NCBI GenBank assembly: GCA_036399695.1
Contig: DASWMP010000194.1
Location: forward strand, 1 to 35,913
Length of the DNA: 35,913 nucleotides
From: DASVEE01 sp036399695
GTDB taxonomy: Bacteria > Acidobacteriota > Thermoanaerobaculia > Gp7-AA8
Direction: 5' to 3'
Made by a program: the position numbers and the translations under genes. Of this stretch, positions 8,399 to 16,325 are shown in pieces; positions within the stretch are counted from its first letter, which is position 1; the number at the start of each line of letters is the position of its first letter. The notes beneath the pieces were generated by a model. That model made no database searches. It was given only the letters and a program-made list of their open reading frames with translations, and was not told the DNA's origin.

Positions 8399-8450
8399 TG
8401 TGGGACAGACACTCTTGTCTGTCCGGACAGGCAGGAGTGCCTGTCCCACA
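8399..8450. repeat. Palindromic repeat, TGTGGGACAGAC family, arms adjacent
   Basis: Two 26-base arms (8399-8424 and 8425-8450) are near-perfect reverse complements with no spacer. Each arm is itself partly self-complementary (GACAGACACTC / TTGTCTGTC). The element sits between the convergent rseP and cinA genes, where it could end transcription in both directions. Related pairs lie at 3920-4020 and 29328-29426. Short peptides from translating this repeat appear widely as spurious proteins in bacterial databases. Confidence 0.85.
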
Positions 8451-8464
8451 TCAAAACTCCGAGA

Positions 8465-9712
8465 TCAGACCGCTCCGATGATCACGCGGCGCAGCAGGTC
8501 GAGCGCCTGCTGGGTGGAGTACCACTTCACGATCGTGCGCGGTCCCTGCCAGAGCAGCTTGCGGTGCACCTCGCCATCCGGCGACGCCACGGCCACGTGA
8601 ACGGTGCCGACCGGCTTCTCCGGCGTCCCCCCGCCCGGCCCGGCGATCCCGGTGATCCCGACGCCGTACGTCGTGCCGAACCGTTCCCGAATCCCGCGCG
8701 CCAGCGCCAGCGCGACCGGCTCCGAGACCTGCCCATGCGCCGCGATCAGCGCCCCATCCACTCCCGCCAGCGACGTCTTGGCCTCGGCGGTGTACACGAG
8801 CGCCCCTCCCATGAAGTAAGCGGAGCTGCCGGCGATGTCCGTGATCCGCGAGCCGAGCAGCCCGCCGGTGCACGATTCGGCCACCGACAGCGTCGCCCGC
8901 CGCTCCGTGAGCAGACGGCCGATCACCGCTTCGAGCGTGTCGTCGTCGTAGCCGAAGACCCGCTGCCCGAAGATCGCCAGCAACTCCCGCTCGCGTCCCG
9001 CCATCGCCGCGCGGGCGGACGACTCGTCGCCATCCGCGAACAGGTGCACTTCGATGTGGCCGCCGGTGGCCAGGATGGTCGGCGGCGCTTCGTCGCGATG
9101 GGCGTCGTAGTACGGCTTCAGCTTCTCTTCGACGCCCGACTCCGTCAGCCCGGCGATCTTCAGCACGCGGCGGAAGCGCGAACGCCCGCCGCGCAACTCG
9201 TGCAGCCACGGCTGAAAGTACGTCGCCAGCATCCACTCCAGCTCGTGCGGCACCCCCGGAAAGACCCAGACGTGCTTCCCTTCGACCTGCAGGTGAAAGC
9301 CGGGCGCGGTGCCCCGCTCGTTCGTCAGCGTGGTCTGGCCGGTGAAGACCATCGCCTGGCGTTTGTTCACCTCGGGCATCGTCCAGCCGCGGGCGGCGAA
9401 GCGCGACGCGATGCGATCGACGATCGACTGTTCGAGCTGCTGCTCGAGACCGAAGGCGGCGGTGAGCGCCTCGCGCGTCAGGTCGTCTTCCGTCGGCCCG
9501 AGGCCGCCTGTCATGATCAGAAGATCGGTGCGGTCGAAGGAGTAACGGATCTCGTCCGTCAGATCCTGCAGGTCGTCGGCGACGATCGACTTGCGCACCA
9601 GCGGGATCGCGTAACTCTCGAGCGCCGACGTGATCTTGAGCGAGTTCGTGTCGACGCGCACCGGTCCGAGCATCTCGGAGCCTACCGCGATCACCGCTGC
9701 TGTGTATCTCAT
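8465..9712 (-). CDS. cinA: CinA family protein (competence/damage-inducible; PncC-like C-terminus)
   Basis: A two-domain protein of 415 residues from the ATG at 9712. The N-terminal molybdopterin-binding-like domain has MTGGLGPTEDDLTREAL. The C-terminal domain has VAESCTGG and GITGIAGPGGGTPEKPVGTV, typical of nicotinamide-nucleotide amidohydrolase (PncC), which recycles NMN. In other bacteria CinA is linked to competence and DNA damage. An ATG 9 bases further upstream lies inside a repeat and is less likely. The stop codon forms part of TGATCTCGGAGT, the same junction as at the truA stop. Confidence 0.9.
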   Translation of the reverse strand: MRYTAAVIAVGSEMLGPVRVDTNSLKITSALESYAIPLVRKSIVADDLQDLTDEIRYSFDRTDLLIMTGGLGPTEDDLTREALTAAFGLEQQLEQSIVDRIASRFAARGWTMPEVNKRQAMVFTGQTTLTNERGTAPGFHLQVEGKHVWVFPGVPHELEWMLATYFQPWLHELRGGRSRFRRVLKIAGLTESGVEEKLKPYYDAHRDEAPPTILATGGHIEVHLFADGDESSARAAMAGRERELLAIFGQRVFGYDDDTLEAVIGRLLTERRATLSVAESCTGGLLGSRITDIAGSSAYFMGGALVYTAEAKTSLAGVDGALIAAHGQVSEPVALALARGIRERFGTTYGVGITGIAGPGGGTPEKPVGTVHVAVASPDGEVHRKLLWQGPRTIVKWYSTQQALDLLRRVIIGAV

Positions 9713-9848
9713 CCTGAGCAAAGCGAAGGATCAATGGAGCCACAGCGACGATGTGAAGTTTCTGTGTCGCTGTGGCTCCACTGATCCTTCGCTTCGCTCA
9801 GGATACGCTGAAAGTGGCTCCATTGATCCTTCGCTTCGCTCACGATTG
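9709..9848. repeat. Three-arm inverted repeat (GGATCCTTCGCTT-like family)
   Basis: Three copies of a segment built on GATCCTTCGCTTYGCTCA and GTGGCTCCA are present. One is in reverse orientation at about 9711-9750 and two are forward at about 9763-9803 and 9812-9848. The first two can pair to form a long stem. The block fills the gap between cinA and the ABC-F gene, overlaps the first codons of cinA and supplies the ABC-F stop codon. Confidence 0.8.
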
Positions 9849-11819
9849 AGACGCCGCTTCCTTCTCCGACGACAGTGTCTCCCACTTGCCGTACAGCAGC
9901 TCGATCATCGCCTTCAGGTCCTGGTTCTGCTGCTGGATCTTCTTCGAGCGGTCCCCGTCGCGGAACACTTCCTCGGAGCAGAGCAGCAGATCGTTGCGCT
10001 CCCGCTCCTTCTCCGCCGCGGCAATCCGTTCTTCCAGCGCCGCCAGCTCTTCCTCGATCTTCTTGAGGCGCTTCGACCGGCGCTTCTGCTCCTCGCGGTC
10101 CACCGGCGCCGCCTTCGGCGCGGGCGCCGTGACGACCGGCACCGCCGCCGGCTTCGGCTTCGGAGGGGCGGCCGGCGCCGAGACGGACGTGGGGTTCTGC
10201 GGCACGGCCGTCCCTTCCTTCATCTTCAACGCGAGGTCGCTGTAGTTGCCGTGATAGATCTCGGCCTGCCCCTCCTCGACGAGAATGATGTTCTCGGCCA
10301 CGCGGTCGATGAAGTAGCGGTCGTGCGAGACGACGACCAGCGCACCGGTGAACTGTTCGAGCGCCGACTCCAGCGCCTCGCGCGTGTAGACGTCGAGGTG
10401 GTTCGTCGGCTCGTCCAGCATCATCACGTTGCCGCCGACGTACATGATCTTCGCCAGCGCCAGCCGCCCCTTCTCGCCGCCCGAGAGGTCGCGCGTCTTC
10501 TTGAAGACGTCGTCGCCGAAGAAGGAGAACTGCGCGAGATACCTGCGCGCTTCTTCCTCGGTCTGCGTCGTGTCGAGGTTCCAGACCTCGTCGATGACCG
10601 AGCCTTTCGGATCCAGGTCGCCGAGGGTCTGGTCGTAGTAGCCGACCTGCACGTTGTGGCCGTAGGCGACGGTGCCGGCCAGCGGCGTGAGACGCGACGC
10701 GAACGTCTTGAGCAGCGTCGACTTGCCGGAGCCGTTCGGCCCCATGATCGCGTACCGCTCGCCGCGCCGGATCTGCAGCGAGAAGTCTTCGACCACGCGC
10801 TTGTCGCCGTAACCGACGGCCAGACGGTCCGCCGTCAGCGCCACCGCGCCGGAACGGGCACCGCCATCGAGCTTGAACTTGGCCAGCGTCTCGTCCGTCT
10901 CCGGCCGTTCCAGCTCGTCGATCTTGTCGAGCATCTTGCGGCGCGACTTCGCCTGCTTCGTCTTCTGTCCGGCCAGGTTGCGGCGGATGAAGTCCTGCGT
11001 CTCGGCGATGTACTCCTGCTGCCGCTCGAAGTCCTTGGCCATCTTTTCCATCCGCTCGGCGCGGAGCTCGAGGAACTTCTCGTAATTGCCGTTGTACTCG
11101 ACGAGCTTGCCGTGCGCGAGCTCGACGATCTTCGCCACGGTCCGGTTCAGGAACGTACGGTCGTGCGAGACGAGGAGATAGCTCCCCTTGAACGTCTGCA
11201 GGAACTCCTCGAGGAACTCGATGCCGCGCAGGTCGAGATGGTTCGTCGGCTCGTCCAGGAGCAGCAGGTCGACTTTCGTCAGCAGCGCCCGGGCCAGCAT
11301 GGCCCGGTTCTGCTGCCCGCCGCTGAACTCATGGATCGGCCGCTGCCACTCGTTCTTGTCCGCGAACCCGACGCCGCCCAGCACCCGCTCGACCTCGGCG
11401 TGGAGCGTGTAGCCGTCGGCATGTTCGTAGTCATGCTGCAGCTCGGAGTACTTGTGCAGCAGCCGCTCGTGCTCCGCTTCCGTCTTGGTCGTGTCGGCGA
11501 GCTGCAGCTCGATGGCCCGCATCTTCCGGTCGATGGCCAGCACGTCCGCGAAGGCCGTCTCCACGAAGTCGAAGAGCGAGGTGCCCGGCTCGGCATTCAG
11601 ATGCTGCCCGACATGCCCGATCGTCAGCCCGGAGGCGCGCAGGATCTGCCCATGATCGGGCTCTTCCTGTTTGAGGAGCAGCCGGAACAGGGTCGTCTTC
11701 CCCGCCCCATTACGCCCGACGAGCCCCACGTGCTCCCCAGGATTGTGCTGCCACGTGGCCCCCTTGAGGACATCGTGCGGACCGTAGCTTTTCTCGATGT
11801 TGTCAAAGCGGTAGAGCAT
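9840..11819 (-). CDS. ABC-F family ATPase (Uup/EttA-like)
   Basis: A soluble twin-ATPase protein of 659 residues with no membrane segments. ABC-F proteins act on the ribosome as translation factors, or give protection from ribosome-targeting antibiotics. Domain 1 has Walker A GRNGAGKT (35-42), signature SGGQQNRAMLARAL and Walker B LLLLDEPTNHLDL. Domain 2 has GPNGSGKST, DLSGGEKGRLALAK and MMLDEPTNHLDV. The linker is rich in charged residues. A C-terminal region of Pro-Ala linker plus a Lys/Glu coiled coil resembles Uup. The exact subfamily cannot be fixed by eye. The stop codon comes from the adjacent repeat. Confidence 0.88.
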   Translation of the reverse strand: MLYRFDNIEKSYGPHDVLKGATWQHNPGEHVGLVGRNGAGKTTLFRLLLKQEEPDHGQILRASGLTIGHVGQHLNAEPGTSLFDFVETAFADVLAIDRKMRAIELQLADTTKTEAEHERLLHKYSELQHDYEHADGYTLHAEVERVLGGVGFADKNEWQRPIHEFSGGQQNRAMLARALLTKVDLLLLDEPTNHLDLRGIEFLEEFLQTFKGSYLLVSHDRTFLNRTVAKIVELAHGKLVEYNGNYEKFLELRAERMEKMAKDFERQQEYIAETQDFIRRNLAGQKTKQAKSRRKMLDKIDELERPETDETLAKFKLDGGARSGAVALTADRLAVGYGDKRVVEDFSLQIRRGERYAIMGPNGSGKSTLLKTFASRLTPLAGTVAYGHNVQVGYYDQTLGDLDPKGSVIDEVWNLDTTQTEEEARRYLAQFSFFGDDVFKKTRDLSGGEKGRLALAKIMYVGGNVMMLDEPTNHLDVYTREALESALEQFTGALVVVSHDRYFIDRVAENIILVEEGQAEIYHGNYSDLALKMKEGTAVPQNPTSVSAPAAPPKPKPAAVPVVTAPAPKAAPVDREEQKRRSKRLKKIEEELAALEERIAAAEKERERNDLLLCSEEVFRDGDRSKKIQQQNQDLKAMIELLYGKWETLSSEKEAASQS

Positions 11820-11866
11820 GCCGGCACCGTTAATTCAGAGCGGACTCGCGGCATTCCGCCGGAGGC

Positions 11867-11890
11867 ATCTCGGAGAGCGGTGGCGAATCG
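11867..11890. repeat. Partial copy of the GAGTGCGGTGGCG palindrome
   Basis: ATCTCGGAGAGCGGTGGCG followed by AA matches the left outer arm of the element at 3831-3849 with one change. The complementary right arm is missing. It lies in the divergent gap between the ABC-F gene and the small lipoprotein. Confidence 0.55.
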
Positions 11891-11950
11891 CACACCTCTG
11901 CCGTCGTGATCGCCCCTCTTCAGGCGCGGGGGGTGCAATACCTCCCGGGT

Positions 11951-12388
11951 ATGCGCTACACACTTCTTGCTTTGCTGCTCGCGGTCGTCACGGGCTGCGC
12001 CTCTTCGCCGGGGCGGCCGGCGTCGGTCACTGCACCTGAGATCGCCGTCCAGCAGACCGGGTCGATCTTTTTCGGCTCCAGTCAGACCGCGCCGGTCTCG
12101 ATCGACGTGGCGGTGCGCAACACCTCGAACGTGCCACTGCGGCTGCGTACCGTCCGGCTCGACGCGGCCGGGATGTCGCAGTACTCGATCTATCCGGCCG
12201 AGCGCACCATGAACGAGCTGCTCCCCCCGGGAGAGACGCGCGTCGTGTCGCTGTTTGCTACCGCGTATACGAACCGGTCGCGGCTCAGCGTCACGGAGCC
12301 GCTGAGCGTCCGCGCGGTCGTGGACCTGGAGCATGAGGGCAAGCGGTTCCGTGAAGTGGCGCTGCGCCCGATGATCAGCCAGCCGTAG
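11951..12388 (+). CDS. Small lipoprotein of unknown function
   Basis: The 145-residue protein starts MRYTLLALLLAVVTGCAS, a signal peptide with a lipobox ending at Cys17, so it should be lipid-anchored to the membrane. The mature part is about 125 residues of predicted beta strands, resembling an immunoglobulin-like fold (SIDVAVRNTSNVPLRLRTVRL). An upstream start at 11906 would put 15 residues before the signal and is less likely. The 3' end overlaps, on the opposite strand, an open frame that continues from the transposase relic. I do not recognise a named family. Confidence 0.7.
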   Translation: MRYTLLALLLAVVTGCASSPGRPASVTAPEIAVQQTGSIFFGSSQTAPVSIDVAVRNTSNVPLRLRTVRLDAAGMSQYSIYPAERTMNELLPPGETRVVSLFATAYTNRSRLSVTEPLSVRAVVDLEHEGKRFREVALRPMISQP

Positions 12389-12459
12389 GGCACCGGGAAC
12401 CCGGACCTACCGCACCTGTACGAGAAGCAGCGGCTCGCAGGTCCTCGTCTCACCACTCG

Positions 12460-12867
12460 AGGATCGCGCCGCGTCGTCTGAAACGACTTGCGCCGGCTCA
12501 CTCCCACCAGGCTCGACCCGCCCATCAGACGAGCCACGCGCTTACGTCCAACCTGCTCGCCCTGCTCCTGCATCTCGGCGTGAATTCGAAACGCGCCGTA
12601 GGTCTTGCGTGCTTCGCGATGAATCTGCTCGATCCGCCGGCTCAGCACCTCATCTCGCCGTTTCCGCTGCGATGTCTGCCGTGATTGCCATGCGTAGTGC
12701 CCGCTGGTGGAGACGCCCAGCACCCGGCACATGGCGCTGATGTGAAATTCGGCTCGGTGCGCACTCACGAATTCGAAGTCTTCAGGTGTCCACGAAATCG
12801 GGTCACCTCGAGTCGCTGCATGAACGACCGCATCAGCATGTGGAGTCTCCTGAGCGGAGAATAGCAA
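12460..12867 (-). pseudogene. IS3-family transposase OrfB relic (N-terminal part)
   Basis: Residues from about 30 match the start of IS3 OrfB: SAHRAEFHISAMCRVLGVS, the HTH_21 stretch from RRIEQIHREARKTYGA to VGRKRVARLM, then VSRRKSFQTTRRD. After this (below about 12460) the frame stays open but the protein no longer resembles a transposase. The whole DDE catalytic domain is absent. No intact IS ends or target duplications were seen. It is a truncated, inactive remnant and marks past transposition in this region. Confidence 0.8.
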
Positions 12868-12913
12868 TCCCGAGACTCCCCCGCTCCATCGGCACCTGTG
12901 AGAGCCCGTTCAG

Positions 12914-12961
12914 TTCCATCGGTCCCATAGGTCGCATCTGTCCCATAGGTCCTATCGTTCC
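12914..12961. repeat. Period-9 tandem array
   Basis: Five consecutive 9-base units (TTCCATCGG, TCCCATAGG, TCGCATCTG, TCCCATAGG, TCCTATCGT) lie at the 3' end of the minus-strand TIM-barrel gene. The TAG stop of that gene falls inside a unit. The units match the longer inverted arrays at 18721-18807 and 29759-29826. Confidence 0.8.
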
Positions 12962-13647
12962 CCCTGCAGCGCGGCGCGTACGGCCGCCAGCTCGGCGGTC
13001 ATCTCCTCCGGCGCTACCACCGATTCGATAATCGCCGGACAGCCCGCGGGGATGACGGCCGCAATCCCGGCGAACGCCTCCCGCGCCGCGGCATTGAGCG
13101 CGAGATGCTCCCCGCGAGCGGACACCTCGCTCACGTGCAGTTGCCGCAGCCGTTCACCAAACTCCGCGAGCATCTCCCGCGCCGCGGCCATCGACCGATC
13201 GATCTGCCGCGCATGCCCCACGTCCAGGCAGAACCCCGCTTCCGGGTAAACGGCGAACAATTCGCGCAACTCATCCGGCGTACGGCCGGTGGTCTTCCGG
13301 TCATCCATGTTCTCCAGACACAAACGGCTGCCGAGACGCCGCCACAACGAAGGCGTCACCAGGATCTCCGGATGGACGACGATCGGCCACGCCTCCGGCA
13401 ACTGTTCGAGCAGACGAAACACCGACTCTTCCTCGAGCGTCTGCAGCCTGCTCGGCGCATGCACCGAAACATACGCGAACGCGCTCACATCCAGTGACGG
13501 CAGCGCTTCGAGCAGCGCCGGCAGCTCGCGATCGCGCAACGCCGACAGCTCGACAGCTTCGATACCGGGCAATTCGCGCTGCAGCGCCAGACCGAGGGCG
13601 ACGTCCCCTTTCGCCAGCGCGCCGGTCGAGAAGCCGATCGGCCGCAT
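12952..13647 (-). CDS. TIM-barrel protein, sugar phosphate isomerase/epimerase-like
   Basis: A 231-residue xylose-isomerase-like (AP endonuclease 2-like) barrel. Candidate metal ligands fall in the expected order: His63, His92, Glu112 in CLENMDD, Asp142 and His145 in LDVGHA, His171, His181 and Glu208. The start is the ATG at 13647. It overlaps the stop of the upstream nucleotidyltransferase gene as TGATG, so translation of the two is coupled. The protein is shorter than many members of this family. The substrate is unknown; the partner suggests a shared pathway with a nucleotidyl-transfer step. The C-terminus ends in a repeat-derived stop codon. Confidence 0.75.
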   Translation of the reverse strand: MRPIGFSTGALAKGDVALGLALQRELPGIEAVELSALRDRELPALLEALPSLDVSAFAYVSVHAPSRLQTLEEESVFRLLEQLPEAWPIVVHPEILVTPSLWRRLGSRLCLENMDDRKTTGRTPDELRELFAVYPEAGFCLDVGHARQIDRSMAAAREMLAEFGERLRQLHVSEVSARGEHLALNAAAREAFAGIAAVIPAGCPAIIESVVAPEEMTAELAAVRAALQGER

Positions 13648-14699
13648 CAGAAGACCCCGAAGTCGCGGATCAGCCGCGGGAGCTTGGGATGGGCGTCGAA
13701 GAAGAGGCGCGTCACGCCGTCGCGGAAGCGCTGACTGGCCGTGCGCAGGCCGGCGTAGGCCGGCTCGTCGAGGGCATTGTCGAACTGCACGGCTTCGAGC
13801 GCCTTGCGCGCGTCGCGATTGGCCAGGACGCCCAGGAACTCGTCGTAGGAGGAGAAGATCGCGTCGGCCACGTCGTCGTCTCCCGCTTCCAGAACGATGC
13901 GCGCCAGCAGCTCCAGCGGCGGCACGTCGGTCTGCTGGCGGATCAGCTCCGCGAGCGCGGCGAAGTAGGCGTCGTCGCTCTCTACCTCCCGCAGTTCCGG
14001 CGAGGCGAACAGCTCTCCCGACAGCGCCGTCACGAGCCCGGCGACGAACAGCACCTTGCGCGAGAAGCGGAGCTTGACGTTCCGGATGCCCCAGCCTCGC
14101 CGCTGCCGTTCCCACATCTTGGACGCGTAGTCAGTAGCCATCGTCCGCCAGTAGCGGACGACGTCGTTCAGCAGAAAATGGGCGACGGTCTGGCGGCTCC
14201 GCCGGCTGCGCACCGGCCGGTCGTAGATGACGTAGCGGGCCAGCACGTTCTGGATGACGCGCTGGCGCAGCGCGGGATTCGTCAGCGCCCGCGACTCCGA
14301 AAGCAGCAGGATGCGCCGCGTCAGGTTCTCGTTCGAGTCGCGCGTCCCGGCGATGTAGTGCACCAGCTCGTGGCTGGCGACGATGTCGCCGAACGTGCCG
14401 GTCGGCCCCACGTCTTTCTCGACGATTCCCCGGACCCGCGTCTCGATCTCCCGCGCCACGATCGCGTGCTCCGGGTCGGACGCACCGTCGATGAGCAGGA
14501 ACCAGTCGGCATCACTCCCTTCGGTCGCTTCACCCCGCCCCAGCGATCCGGTCACGACCACCGAAAACTCGGAAGAATCGAGTTCCGACAGCGCCGCGCT
14601 CAGCTCCCCGATCACCCGCTCCGTGCGGCCGCGCGCCGCGCGAATCGCGGGCCAGTCGGCACGGAGACGGGTTTCGAGAAGCTCGATGGCGGAGGTCAC
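13647..14699 (-). CDS. Putative nucleotidyltransferase (DUF294/GlnD-like N-terminus)
   Basis: A 350-residue protein. Its N-terminal motif GSLGRGEATEGSDADWFLLID (Gly51-Ser52, Asp63, Asp65) is the GS...DxD site of the polymerase-beta-type nucleotidyltransferase fold. The remaining 250 residues are mainly helical, with no recognised domain. The GTG at 14699 is the start. The gene is translationally coupled to the TIM-barrel gene and begins just beyond the period-7 array downstream of rmuC. Similarity to DUF294-type proteins is judged from the motif only. A role in protein or small-molecule nucleotidylation is possible but not shown. Confidence 0.65.
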   Translation of the reverse strand: MTSAIELLETRLRADWPAIRAARGRTERVIGELSAALSELDSSEFSVVVTGSLGRGEATEGSDADWFLLIDGASDPEHAIVAREIETRVRGIVEKDVGPTGTFGDIVASHELVHYIAGTRDSNENLTRRILLLSESRALTNPALRQRVIQNVLARYVIYDRPVRSRRSRQTVAHFLLNDVVRYWRTMATDYASKMWERQRRGWGIRNVKLRFSRKVLFVAGLVTALSGELFASPELREVESDDAYFAALAELIRQQTDVPPLELLARIVLEAGDDDVADAIFSSYDEFLGVLANRDARKALEAVQFDNALDEPAYAGLRTASQRFRDGVTRLFFDAHPKLPRLIRDFGVF

Positions 14700-14720
14700 G
14701 GGCGCAGTGTGTCATGACCC

Positions 14721-14783
14721 GTTTTGCGTTGTCCGTTTTCCGTTATCCGTTTTCCGTTGTCCGTTGTCCGTGGTCCGTGGTCA
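14721..14783. repeat. Nine-unit period-7 array ending in the rmuC stop codon
   Basis: Nine uninterrupted heptamers occur: GTTTTGC, GTTGTCC, GTTTTCC, GTTATCC, GTTTTCC, GTTGTCC, GTTGTCC, GTGGTCC, GTGGTCA. There is a single arm with no inverted partner nearby. The last three bases, read on the minus strand, are the TGA stop of rmuC. The units share the GTTNNCN pattern of the arrays at 3030 and 34610. Confidence 0.9.
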
Positions 14784-16238
14784 GACGCGCGGCTCCGGCG
14801 CCGGTGGCGTCGGCTGGACCCAGCCTTCATCTTCCTCATCGGCAGCGGTGCCCAAGGGCGCGAGCTTGAGGAGCAGCCGGGCATCCGAGTCGGGCAATTC
14901 CTGTACGTCGCGGAGCTTGCGGGTGACGGCGCGGGTTCGGACGCCCAGGTCGTCCATCTGGTTGCGGGCCAGGTCCAGATTGCGGATGGTCTTCTTGATC
15001 ACCACCTCGAACTTGCCGAACTCGGTCTTCACCGCCTCGAGGAGGCGCCAGACTTCGCTGGAACGCTTCTCGATGCTGAGCGTGCGGAAGCCCATCTGCA
15101 GGCTGCTGAGGATGGCGGTGAGCGTCGTCGGACCGGCGATGAGGACGCTGTGCTCGCGCTGGATCTGCTCCGCGAGCCCCGGCCTGCGCAGCACTTCCGC
15201 GTACAGCCCTTCGGTCGGCAGAAAGAGAATCGCAAAGTCCGTCGTCACCGGCGGGTTCACATACTTTTCGCGGATCGTGCGCGCCGAATTGCGCACCGAT
15301 GCCTCCAGCCGCCGGCTCGACACCTCGACGGCCGCGGCGTCGCCGCAGTCGTACGCGTCGATGAGGTGCTGGTAGTCCTCGACCGGGAACTTGGCGTCGA
15401 GCGGCAGGAGCAGCGGCGTGTCGCCTTTGCCCGGAAACTTCACGGCGAATTCGACGGCCTCGCGGCTCGCCTCCTTCGTCACGACGTTGCGCTCGTACTG
15501 CTCGGGCGAGAGCATCTGCTCGAGCAGTGCCGCGAGCTGCACTTCACCCCAGCCGCCGCGGGTCTTCACGTTCGTCAGCACCTTCTTGAGGTCGCCGACG
15601 CCGCTGGCGAGCGACTGCATCTCGCCGAGGCCGCGATGGACTTCTTCGAGCCGCTCGGTGACCAGGGCGAAGGACTCGCCGAGGCGCTGCGTGAGCGTCC
15701 CCTGGAGCTTCTCGTCGACGGTGTTGCGCATCTCCTGCAGCTCGCGCGCGTTGCTGGCGGCGATCTCCTTGAGACGCTCGTCGACGGTGCGGCGGACGTC
15801 GGCGATGCGCATCTCGTTCGACTCGGTGAGCTTTTCGACCTGCGCGCGAATCGTTTCGAGGTCCTGCCGTTGCGTGGTGCCGTGCGCCGTGACGGCGGAG
15901 ACGACGGTCTCGTTGAACGCGTCGAGGCGGCGGCCGACGTCGGCGGAGAGACGGCGGCCATCTTCGGCGAAGCGGTCGAAGCGCTCCTGTTCGATGCGGG
16001 CCACGGTGTCGTACGCAGTCTGCAGCGTCCGGCCGAGCGCGCCGACGATGGCGGTGACCTCCTGCCGCAGGGCGACCGCGGCGGCAGCGCTTTCATCGCG
16101 TGACCGCGCCGACTCCTCGCCGATGAGGCGGATGAGCGGCGCAAGATCCGGCGCGGACGGCTTGCGAAGGAGAAGCAGAAGCGACAGAGCAAACGACGCA
16201 AGCGCTGCCACGGCAGCGACGACCAGGAGCGGGATCAT
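14781..16238 (-). CDS. rmuC: DNA recombination protein RmuC
   Basis: The RmuC family limits DNA inversions and rearrangements at short repeats in E. coli and is predicted to be a nuclease. The ATG at 16238 is preceded by GGAGGA at an 8-base spacing. The 485-residue protein starts with one membrane helix (IPLLVVAAVAALASFALSLL). A long coiled coil to about residue 200 follows, then the RmuC domain with RGGWGEVQLAALLEQ and the PLDAKFP nuclease-like motif. An acidic Pro-rich tail follows. The finding of many short inverted repeats in this genome makes an RmuC of some interest, but no link is shown. Confidence 0.9.
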   Translation of the reverse strand: MIPLLVVAAVAALASFALSLLLLLRKPSAPDLAPLIRLIGEESARSRDESAAAAVALRQEVTAIVGALGRTLQTAYDTVARIEQERFDRFAEDGRRLSADVGRRLDAFNETVVSAVTAHGTTQRQDLETIRAQVEKLTESNEMRIADVRRTVDERLKEIAASNARELQEMRNTVDEKLQGTLTQRLGESFALVTERLEEVHRGLGEMQSLASGVGDLKKVLTNVKTRGGWGEVQLAALLEQMLSPEQYERNVVTKEASREAVEFAVKFPGKGDTPLLLPLDAKFPVEDYQHLIDAYDCGDAAAVEVSSRRLEASVRNSARTIREKYVNPPVTTDFAILFLPTEGLYAEVLRRPGLAEQIQREHSVLIAGPTTLTAILSSLQMGFRTLSIEKRSSEVWRLLEAVKTEFGKFEVVIKKTIRNLDLARNQMDDLGVRTRAVTRKLRDVQELPDSDARLLLKLAPLGTAADEEDEGWVQPTPPAPEPRV

Positions 16239-16325
16239 TCGAGAGTTCCTCCGCCAAGGTAAGACACGGGTCCGGAGGATTCGTGGCGGGCGCGCATCGT
16301 GAACTCCCGCCGTACGAGGCATGCC

